Shown here in pieces: positions 1 to 5,053 of a stretch of DNA of 6,495 bases (the first letter of the stretch is position 1; every line of letters begins with the position of its first letter). The position numbers were made by a program, and so were the translations under genes. Under the pieces are notes generated by a model that was given only the letters and a program-made list of their open reading frames with translations, was not told the origin of the DNA and searched no databases. This DNA comes from Acidobacteriota bacterium (GTDB lineage Bacteria > Acidobacteriota > Blastocatellia > Pyrinomonadales > Pyrinomonadaceae), in NCBI GenBank assembly GCA_019247865.1, contig JAFBAJ010000003.1, positions 1 to 6,495 on the forward strand. The letters are read 5' to 3'.

Positions 1-1003
1 CGGCGATGACAAGTACGAAGAGCTGACCGGCACGGTCGCTCCCGGCCGTGACCGCGAGCTGTTCGAGTTGGCCGCCAAAGAGGTGCGCAAGGACAACTAC
101 GAGACGGGCCGCCTGCTCTTTAACACGATCATCACGACCTATCCGGACTCGCCGTATCTGCCGCTCGCCAAGCTCGCCATCGCGGACTCCTTCTATCTCG
201 AAGGCACGACGCCCGCGCTCATCCAGGCGTCCGCGGCTTATCAGGATTGGCTGACCTTCTTCCCGACCGACCCGCTGGCCGACGACGTGATGCTCAAGGT
301 CGCCGAATCGGAGATGCGGCAGATGGGTCTGGCCGACCGCGACGTGAGCCGCGCGCGCAAGGCTGAGCAGCGTTTGAAAGTCCTGCTGCAGCAGTACCCG
401 CAGACGCCGCTCCGTGCCGAAGTCGACCAGCGCCTGTCAGAGGTGCAGGAGAACCTGGGCCTGCACGACATGAAGATCGCGGACTTCTATCTGGACGCAC
501 GCTACAAGAATCAGAAGGGCGGCCTCAAGGGCGCGCAGTCCCGCTACCGCGAGATCTTTGAGAAGTATCCGAACTTCTCTTTCATGGACAAGGTGCTCTT
601 CAATCTCGGCTATACCTATCAGGAAGAGGAAGAGCCGGACGAGGCCATCAAGTACTATCAGAACCTCGTGCGCAACTTCCCGAACAGCGAGTATGCGGAC
701 AAGGCCAAAGAGCAACTGACCATCATCGGCGCGCAGGTGCCAGAGCCGGACCCGAAAGCGATGCAAAAACTGCCGCCGGAGCGTCAGGGCATGATGGGCA
801 ATCTGAAGAACGAAATCTTCGGCATCTATCCGATCACGGTCAACAAGAACGGCATCCTTATCAGCAAGGACAACAAAGAGGGCGGCGACCTGATCGACAT
901 CGCCATCGCACGTGGCGGCCAGTTGCCGGACACCGCGACGCCGCAGCCCGTCCGCACGCGCCAGACGCCGCCGCCCGCGCCGCAGCCGACACCGACGCCG
1001 TAG
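1..1003 (+). CDS. bamD: BamD-family outer membrane assembly lipoprotein (5' end missing)
   Basis: This is the C-terminal 333 codons of an outer-membrane biogenesis protein. The frame (first full codon at base 2) is open to the left edge, so the true start and the expected lipoprotein signal lie outside the window; the TTG at 68 is internal. BamD proteins are periplasmic lipoproteins made of TPR-like helix pairs that work with BamA to insert beta-barrel proteins. The visible part has the family pattern: ELFELAAKEV...YETGRLLFNTIITTYPDSPY (about residues 20-53), a second unit ending in FFPTDPLADD, a third ending in QQYPQTPLRAE, then HDMKIADFYLDARYKN, which matches the BamD segment with the central HE/HDxKVxxFY motif. 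Two more TPR-like units end in EKYPNFSF and NFPNSEYAD. After about residue 245 comes an extra domain or tail ending in proline-rich PPPAPQPTPTP, which classical BamD (about 245 residues in E. coli) lacks. Family assignment is good; the exact orthology is inferred. Confidence 0.8.
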   Translation, partial: GDDKYEELTGTVAPGRDRELFELAAKEVRKDNYETGRLLFNTIITTYPDSPYLPLAKLAIADSFYLEGTTPALIQASAAYQDWLTFFPTDPLADDVMLKVAESEMRQMGLADRDVSRARKAEQRLKVLLQQYPQTPLRAEVDQRLSEVQENLGLHDMKIADFYLDARYKNQKGGLKGAQSRYREIFEKYPNFSFMDKVLFNLGYTYQEEEEPDEAIKYYQNLVRNFPNSEYADKAKEQLTIIGAQVPEPDPKAMQKLPPERQGMMGNLKNEIFGIYPITVNKNGILISKDNKEGGDLIDIAIARGGQLPDTATPQPVRTRQTPPPAPQPTPTP

Positions 1004-1036
1004 AACAGGGGCACTCCCTGGCGCTGAGCTAAACAT

Positions 1037-1113
1037 TTAGCCACAGAGGACACAGAGGGCACAGAGGATTGGAGACGATTTTCCTCTGTGCCCTCTGTGT
1101 TCTCTGTGGCTAA
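1037..1113. repeat. Long palindrome with arms built of 9-bp tandem repeats
   Basis: The arms 1037-1068 and 1082-1113 are 32 bp each and complementary at 31 positions; the one exception (G1049 against T1101) would still be a G-U pair in RNA of this strand. The loop is 13 bases (1069-1081). The left arm contains three head-to-tail 9-mers CACAGAGGR at 1042, 1051 and 1060, and the right arm holds their complements. It lies in the gap between the bamD-like gene and the next gene. No clear T-run follows the right arm, so it is not a textbook terminator, but a stem this strong could pause transcription or protect the bamD mRNA 3' end. Similar CCACAGAGG-type palindromes are, to my knowledge, dispersed in Acidobacteriota and some other phyla. 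Their function is not settled. Confidence 0.9.
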
Positions 1114-1118
1114 TCTGT

Positions 1119-1147
1119 TTGCTGGCTTGCAGGGCGGATGCTAAACT
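1119..1147 (+). promoter_or_regulatory. Possible sigma-70-type promoter, perhaps giving a leaderless mRNA
   Basis: TTGCTG (1119-1124) and TAAACT (1142-1147) are spaced by exactly 17 bases and resemble -35 and -10 elements. A transcript starting about 7 bases after the -10 would begin at or next to the ATG at 1155, making it leaderless. That would fit the absence of a Shine-Dalgarno at a usable distance. The match is modest and could be chance. Confidence 0.35.
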
Positions 1148-1154
1148 TTCGCTT

Positions 1155-1667
1155 ATGACGCCGACGCGTGAAAGCACACAGGAAGAATTGGTACGCCGCC
1201 ATCGCTCGGCCGTGATGATGGTCGGAGCGACGCTCGGCCTGACGGTGGCGTTGATGATGCTGGGTTACCTGCATAAGTTCCCGTTGATCCCGGCGAGCTA
1301 CAGCCTCGCGCAGGCTTTGTGGGTGGCGATTGCGGTCTTCGGTCTGGGCTCGATTGTGCTGCGCCGGACGAGGTTCGCGGCGATGCGTTTGCAGGACATC
1401 GCGGCCCTGCGCGGCATGTCCGGTCTGCTGGCGGCTTTGCAGAACACGACCCTGCTCCTCGCAGTTCTGAGCGGAGCCGTCGCCGTGATGGGTTTCATCA
1501 ACACGATGATGACCAACGACTGGATGCACATACGCAACGCCGGAGTCATCGCCATCGGCGTGCTGCTCTATTCGTATCCGAGCCGCACGGCCTGGCAGCG
1601 CCTGGTCGAGGGAATTGAGCGGAAGGGGCTGGCCGACAGCACTTCCGCGAAGGGAAATATCACTTGA
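1155..1667 (+). CDS. Small four-helix integral membrane protein of unknown function
   Basis: The product is 170 residues from the ATG at 1155. An in-frame TTG at 1119 is possible, but it would add a polar stretch (LACRADAKLSL) and start within 6 bases of the upstream palindrome, so ATG is preferred. No Shine-Dalgarno is seen at the right distance. Four hydrophobic segments are visible: about residues 19-39, 50-69, 91-115 and 129-141. The N-terminus carries charged residues (EELVRRHR) before helix 1, and RRTRF follows helix 2, suggesting N-in topology with both ends in the cytoplasm. I do not recognise a named family or any catalytic motif. Its stop overlaps the start of the exported TPR gene, so the two are very likely co-translated and may act together at the inner membrane. 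The reading frame is well supported; function is unknown. Confidence 0.75.
   Translation: MTPTRESTQEELVRRHRSAVMMVGATLGLTVALMMLGYLHKFPLIPASYSLAQALWVAIAVFGLGSIVLRRTRFAAMRLQDIAALRGMSGLLAALQNTTLLLAVLSGAVAVMGFINTMMTNDWMHIRNAGVIAIGVLLYSYPSRTAWQRLVEGIERKGLADSTSAKGNIT
1651..1666 (+). promoter_or_regulatory. Ribosome-binding site and overlapping TTG start of the TPR gene
   Basis: GAAGGGA (AGGGA at 1651-1655) sits 8 bases before the TTG at 1664. The start and the upstream TGA stop share bases in the tetranucleotide TTGA (1664-1667). This layout is typical of translational coupling and decides the start, because the translation from this TTG begins with a clean signal peptide. Confidence 0.7.
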
Positions 1668-3736
1668 GACTTTGTCACACGCTTTCGCGCCTCGCTCTTT
1701 TCGTTTGCGTCTTTGCAATCAGCCCGGCCCTGGTGCTCACCGCGCGCGCGCAGAACTCTTCCGCCAACACCGTCAACGCTCCTGAGACAGCCGAGACCCT
1801 GCGCCTCAAGCGCGAGCTGGCTTACGCGAAGCTGCTGGAGGCTCAACGCTACGTTTTCAAAGTGAGGAACGGCGAGGTCGAGGGAGCAGCCGCCGCCGCG
1901 ACGATCAAGCTGGCACAAACTTCTCTTCAGGAAGCAGTGCGGCTCGACCCGACGCTGGCCGAGGCGTACACGGCCCTCGCCGAGATCGCGCTCTTTTATC
2001 CGCCGCGCAATATCGAGGAGGCTATCCGGCAGGGAAACGCCGCCGTCAAGGTCAATCGCAACAACCTGGGCGGGCACCAGATACTCTCGCGCATCTACGC
2101 GCTCCGAAGCGGGCTCAACGGCCAGCAGCTAGACAAGGCTATGGCCGCGCTCGCCATTACGGAGCTGCGCGAAGTGGCGCGGCTGGCTCCGAATGATGCG
2201 GAAGCCTGGGCGCTGCTCGGCGAGCTCTATCTGGCGCTGGGCCGGACGGATGAAGCCATCGATGCTTTGTCGCATTGGAGCGCCGCGCCGGCCACCGTCA
2301 ACCCTGTCTTTTTTCAGACCATCACGGGCGGGCGCGAGCTGACGCAGGATGCCGCCGCCGCGCGTCTCGGCGAAGCTCTGCTGCGCGCCGGACGCCTGCG
2401 CGAAGCCATCACGGCCATTCGCCGCGCCATCTCTTTGAATCCTGAGAACGGCAGCTATGAAGAGCTCCTGAGCCGTGTCGTGGACGCGAGCGGCGGCGGC
2501 GACAACTCGACCGTCATCGCGGAGCTCAAGAGCATGGTCGCCTCCGAGCCGCAGAGCACGACCGCGCCGATCCTGCTGGCGCGCGTGCAGGCGCGCGGCG
2601 GGCGGCTGGACGATGCCGTCCAGACCTTGCGCGCAGCCATCGGCCGCCACCCGGAGGCGGACAAAGAGAACATCCTGGCACTGCGGCTCGCGCTGGCGCA
2701 GACCTACGCCGACGCGCTGCATTACACGGAAGCGGTCGCCGCGTATGAAGAGGTTCTGAAATCGCAGGGCATCACCGGCAACACGCCTCTGACGGATGAA
2801 GCCCAGCAGCGATTCGCGGGCGCTATCCTGCGCCGCATCGTCGCGCTGCACAGAAGCGCGGGCAATGCTGCGGAAGCGACGGCGGTCATCGAACGCATGC
2901 GCAAGCTCCTGGGGAGCAACGACCCGACCATCGAGGTCGAGAACATAGAGCTGCTGCGCGGTCTCGGAAAAAAGAGTGAAGCCGTGCAGGCCGCGCGCGC
3001 CGCACGCCAGCGTTATCCGGACCAGACCGATTTTCTCTTTCTCGAAGCCTTCGCGCTGAGCGACCTCGGTAAGGTGGACGAAGCCGTCACGCTCCTGCGC
3101 TCGCGCCTCTCGTCCGGCGAAGGCAAGCCCGCGCCGCCAGAGAACGCTTCGCTCGCGGACTTTGAGATCTACCTGCGCATCTCTGCGCTCTACACGCAGG
3201 CCGGGCGCGGCACGGAAGGCGTCACGGTCGCGCGGCAGGCGCTGGGGCTCGCGCCGTCTGAGCGACCCGATTTGAAAATGGCCGCGCTGATCACGCTCTC
3301 TTCTGCACAGGAGCGCGCGGGCGATACCAAAGGCGCGGAAGACTCTCTGCGGCAGGTGCTCGTAGCCGACCCGGACAACGCGACCGCGCTCAACAACCTG
3401 GGCTATTTTCTGGTCGAGCATAACGAGCGTTTGAATGAAGCGCTGGAGATGATTCAGCGCGCGGTCAAAGCAGAGCCGACCAACCCTTCGTTTCTGGACA
3501 GCCTCGGCTGGGCCTATTTCAAGCTCGGCCAGCTTGACGATGCCGAGCGTTATCTGGCGGACGCCGCGCGGCGCAGCGACGGTTCGGCCACCATCCAGGA
3601 ACATCTCGGAGACCTCTATCAAAAGCGCGGCAGGCTGGAACAGGCGCGCGCCGCCTGGCAGAAATCGCTCAGCCTCCTCAACGAGGGCGAGCAGGCCACA
3701 CGCCTCAAGCAGAAACTGGGCGGCAACCTCAAGTGA
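1664..3736 (+). CDS. Exported multi-TPR repeat protein
   Basis: This is a 690-residue protein built almost wholly of tetratricopeptide-type helix pairs, which act as protein-binding scaffolds. Residues 1-29 form a signal peptide: MRLC, a hydrophobic core LALFVCVFAISPALVL, then a cleavage-like ARA before QNSS. There is no lipobox cysteine after it, so a periplasmic or secreted location is expected. TPR-like units run through the chain, for example around residues 85-150, 165-205 (REVARLAPNDAEAWALLGELYLALGRTDEA begins here), 230-265, 285-360 and 440-485. The C-terminal block is the best conserved: PDNATALNNLGYFL (near 569), PTNPSFLDSLGWAYFKLGQ (near 605) and ATIQEHLGDLYQKRGRLEQA (near 640). That LNNLGY/LDSLGWAY pattern is shared with widespread bacterial TPR proteins, often of outer-membrane or secretion systems. 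Only scaffold function can be claimed. It is coupled to the membrane protein upstream, and its specific partner is unknown. Confidence 0.85.
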   Translation: MRLCHTLSRLALFVCVFAISPALVLTARAQNSSANTVNAPETAETLRLKRELAYAKLLEAQRYVFKVRNGEVEGAAAAATIKLAQTSLQEAVRLDPTLAEAYTALAEIALFYPPRNIEEAIRQGNAAVKVNRNNLGGHQILSRIYALRSGLNGQQLDKAMAALAITELREVARLAPNDAEAWALLGELYLALGRTDEAIDALSHWSAAPATVNPVFFQTITGGRELTQDAAAARLGEALLRAGRLREAITAIRRAISLNPENGSYEELLSRVVDASGGGDNSTVIAELKSMVASEPQSTTAPILLARVQARGGRLDDAVQTLRAAIGRHPEADKENILALRLALAQTYADALHYTEAVAAYEEVLKSQGITGNTPLTDEAQQRFAGAILRRIVALHRSAGNAAEATAVIERMRKLLGSNDPTIEVENIELLRGLGKKSEAVQAARAARQRYPDQTDFLFLEAFALSDLGKVDEAVTLLRSRLSSGEGKPAPPENASLADFEIYLRISALYTQAGRGTEGVTVARQALGLAPSERPDLKMAALITLSSAQERAGDTKGAEDSLRQVLVADPDNATALNNLGYFLVEHNERLNEALEMIQRAVKAEPTNPSFLDSLGWAYFKLGQLDDAERYLADAARRSDGSATIQEHLGDLYQKRGRLEQARAAWQKSLSLLNEGEQATRLKQKLGGNLK

Positions 3737-3835
3737 CCCGGCCCGTTTTCGCTCAATAAAAAGCCCATTCTGCTGAGCAAAAGGGCGCAATGCGGGCTGC
3801 AATGAAATCTTCATCTCGCCGCGCCAAAAACTTTG

Positions 3836-3865
3836 TTGACAGTGTTTGGACAATTATTGTTTAAT
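3836..3865 (+). promoter_or_regulatory. Strong sigma-70-type promoter for the riboswitch leader
   Basis: A consensus -35 TTGACA (3836-3841) is followed after 18 bases by TTTAAT (3860-3865), five of six matches to TATAAT. Transcription would start near 3872, about 65-75 bases before the first aptamer and roughly 440 bases before the CAP-domain gene. The spacer holds an 11-bp palindrome ACAATTATTGT (3850-3860), a possible repressor site. The area is AT-rich against GC-rich flanks, as expected for a promoter. Confidence 0.65.
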
Positions 3866-3877
3866 CGAAAGTGTTGG

Positions 3878-3904
3878 CTGTCATTTATATTTTGTAAGTG
3901 ACAG
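3878..3904. repeat. Inverted repeat just after the predicted transcription start
   Basis: CTGTCATTT (3878-3886) and AAGTGACAG (3896-3904) are complementary at 8 of 9 positions, the remaining pair being G-U in RNA, around a 9-base AT-rich loop. It lies at roughly +6 to +32 of the predicted transcript. It could be a DNA operator for a dimeric regulator or a 5' hairpin stabilising the leader RNA; the sequence alone does not decide. Confidence 0.5.
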
Positions 3905-3934
3905 AGCGGCCCTGATCTTTCGTCAAGTTAGTTG

Positions 3935-4068
3935 GATTGCACACGAAAAGGGCAAACCTGCCGCGAGGCAGGGGCGCAAAGCCGTGAATCTCAGTGCAGC
4001 GCGAAAGTCTTAGGTTCTACTTCGCACTGCTCCCCGATTCTGAGACTGTCTGGTTGCCGAAAGCGGTC
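3935..4068 (+). ncRNA. Cyclic-di-GMP-I (GEMM-I) riboswitch aptamer, first of a tandem pair
   Basis: The core AGGGCAAACC (3949-3958), a TGCC/GGCA stem capped by a GCGA tetraloop (3963-3966), and GGCGCAAAGCC (3973-3983) match the first GEMM-I hairpin almost base for base. The second hairpin opens with TCTCAG (3989-3994), closes with CTGAGA (4040-4045), and is followed by the conserved 3' signature GGTTGCCGA (4052-4060). A closing helix is possible between GATTGC (3935-3940) and GCGGTC (4063-4068), with two G-U pairs. Using Vibrio Vc2 numbering, G20 is G3951, the intercalating A47 is A3978 and C92 is C4057. G21-C46 is kept as G3952-C3977. G20 argues for c-di-GMP rather than cGAMP, which usually goes with A20. 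The second hairpin is enlarged by a CAGTGC/GCACTG branch. No obvious intrinsic terminator follows. Confidence 0.9.
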
Positions 4069-4198
4069 TGAGAAAAGTTCCGACACAGGTCTTCTCTCAA
4101 CAAACTGCTACACCTTCGCCGACACCATACGTCCAAAAAGTTTGCGCCCGCTCTGCTTCCCTGAGCAGTAAAGCATTTCCAGTGTGCTGAGTTCAGCG
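4069..4198 (+). other. Linker between the two riboswitch aptamers
   Basis: This 130-base stretch carries no convincing gene. It holds a small CTGCT/AGCAG hairpin (4153-4168), a GCTGA/TCAGC palindrome (4186-4197) and a possible pairing TGAGA (4069-4073) with TCTCA (4095-4099). None is followed by a T-run, so I see no intrinsic terminator for the first aptamer. It may contain a non-canonical expression platform, or simply space the aptamers. Confidence 0.45.
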
Positions 4199-4310
4199 GC
4201 CATCACCGATAAGTGGCACTCCCGCAGCGATGCGGGTTCGCAAAGCCAGGAGTCTCAAGCAAAGTTTTCCGACAAAAACTTTTGAGATCGTCCGGCTGCC
4301 GAAGTGAGGT
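4199..4310 (+). ncRNA. Second GEMM-I-type riboswitch aptamer, abutting the CAP gene RBS
   Basis: The same architecture recurs about 240 bases downstream of the first. GTGGCACTCC (4213-4222) is followed by a CGCA/TGCG stem with a GCGA tetraloop (4227-4230) and TTCGCAAAGCC (4237-4247). The second hairpin starts with TCTCA (4253-4257), closes with TGAGA (4283-4287), and ends in the signature CCGGCTGCCGA (4292-4302). Its tip is an AT-rich stem, AAAGTTTT (4261-4268) with AAAACTTT (4275-4282). The equivalents of G20, A47 and C92 (G4215, A4242, C4299) and the G21-C46 pair (G4216-C4241) are kept. Positions 18 and 19 are G and U instead of A and G, and the internal-loop bases 24-25 and 42-43 are pyrimidines instead of purines. 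A closing helix of 4199-4206 with 4304-4310 (one bulged A) would bury the Shine-Dalgarno of the next gene, suggesting translational control. Confidence 0.8.
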
Positions 4311-4318
4311 GTACTGTG
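4306..4318 (+). promoter_or_regulatory. Ribosome-binding site and GTG start of the CAP gene
   Basis: GAGGTG (4306-4311) lies just before GTG at 4316, with about 6 bases between the AGG core and the start. An in-frame GTG at 4304 is also possible, but it touches the riboswitch signature and has no Shine-Dalgarno before it. The site overlaps the predicted closing helix of the second aptamer. Confidence 0.6.
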
Positions 4319-4993
4319 AGTTTAGTTTCGCGCGCAGCCGTCGCTTCACGGCTCCCCCGTCCATTGATCAAAATCTGTTTGCGCTCTGCGCTCATTCTGG
4401 TTCTCGGCCTGTTCGTGACCGCCGGCGTCGCGGTCGCGCAGAGAACCTCTGCACGACCGGTCGCACGCATGATCGCGAGCGGCGCGATTCCGCCCGCCGC
4501 TCCGTCTCCGGTCAGAGCGCGCGTCGTCTCGAACATGTCGCGCGAGATGGTTGCGACTCCGGTCGCGAGCGCGCCCGCGGCCTCGGCCAGAAACGTCGGC
4601 GGCCTCGAACGTCGCGCCTTCGAGCTCATCAATGCGCAGCGCAGCGCGCGCGGCCAGCAGCCGCTCGTCTGGGACCCGGAGCTGGCTCGGCTCGCACGCT
4701 CGCATTCGGAGAACATGGCGCAGTCCGATTTCTTCAACCACAATCAGCCGGGCGGGATGACGATGGTCGAGCGCGCGCGCGCGCAGGGCGTCCGTGGCTG
4801 GAAAGCGCTCGGCGAGAACATCGCGTATAATCAGGGCTACGACGATCCGGCGGCCTTTGTCGCGGAGCGTTGGATGGTTTCGTATAAGCACCGCGAGAAT
4901 CTTTTGAATTCGCGCTGGACGCGCTCGGCGGTCGGCGTCGCCATCGCGCCGGACGGACGCGTCTTCTTTACACAGGTTTTCATCCAGCCCTGA
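4316..4993 (+). CDS. Secreted CAP/SCP-domain protein (YkwD-like)
   Basis: This 225-residue exported protein has a C-terminal CAP (SCP/PR-1) domain. The N-terminus is basic (SRLPRPLIKICLR), followed by hydrophobic SALILVLGLFVTAGVAVA, then Q: a signal peptide ending near residue 42. An Ala/Pro/Val-rich linker leads to the CAP domain at about residues 97-225. The domain starts LERRAFELINAQRSARGQQPL and keeps the bacterial CAP hallmarks: His130 in ARSHSENMA, His142 in DFFNH, Glu167 in ALGENIAYN, His192 in YKHRENLLNSRW, and a closing VFFTQVFIQP. These residues line the metal-binding or ligand cavity in the family. Bacterial CAP proteins of this type are secreted and mostly of unknown activity, with roles proposed in cell-wall, surface or lipid binding. 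Two cyclic-di-GMP-I-type aptamers precede it, so expression is probably tied to c-di-GMP level. The family call is firm; the biochemical function is not known. Confidence 0.88.
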   Translation: MSLVSRAAVASRLPRPLIKICLRSALILVLGLFVTAGVAVAQRTSARPVARMIASGAIPPAAPSPVRARVVSNMSREMVATPVASAPAASARNVGGLERRAFELINAQRSARGQQPLVWDPELARLARSHSENMAQSDFFNHNQPGGMTMVERARAQGVRGWKALGENIAYNQGYDDPAAFVAERWMVSYKHRENLLNSRWTRSAVGVAIAPDGRVFFTQVFIQP

Positions 4994-5053
4994 CGCTGCG
5001 CTGCAACCAGCAAGCATCACGCGGCGGCAGGCGCAGCAAAAGTTTGCAGAGGC

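Noticed and set aside
437..1036. Minus-strand frame of 199 codons opposite the BamD-like gene
   Set aside because: Arginine/leucine-rich composition with no domain; it is the antisense shadow of a clear TPR-family gene and runs into the palindrome region.
1037..1113. CRISPR-like or integrase attachment repeat
   Set aside because: The repeats are contiguous 9-mers arranged as one palindrome, with no unique spacers, cas genes or integrase nearby.
1138..1158. Six-codon mini-ORF (ATG at 1138) whose TGA overlaps the ATG of the membrane protein
   Set aside because: The overlap resembles a coupled leader peptide, but it has no convincing ribosome site and such short frames are common by chance.
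3763..3786. GCCC/GGGC inverted repeat with an A-run on its left side, a possible terminator for minus-strand transcription
   Set aside because: Only four base pairs around a 16-base loop, and there is no minus-strand gene to terminate. For the TPR gene it lacks a T-run on the + strand.
2129..3853. Long open frame of 574 codons on the minus strand opposite the TPR gene
   Set aside because: GC-rich coding DNA often leaves an open antisense frame. The + strand product has a signal peptide, a ribosome site and TPR motifs; the minus product has no recognisable motif.
3949..3983. Cobalamin, molybdenum-cofactor or cGAMP-specific (GEMM-Ib) riboswitch as an alternative for the first aptamer
   Set aside because: The GGGCAAACC, GNRA loop and CGCAAAGCC pattern is specific to GEMM-I. 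G rather than A at position 20 favours c-di-GMP, although cGAMP binding is not excluded by sequence alone.
3932..4171. 79-codon frame across the first riboswitch
   Set aside because: It covers the whole conserved aptamer and has no family resemblance; the RNA structure explains the conservation better.
4213..4830. 205-codon frame overlapping the second riboswitch and CAP gene in another frame
   Set aside because: Low-complexity arginine-rich product; the competing frame encodes a clear CAP domain with a signal peptide.
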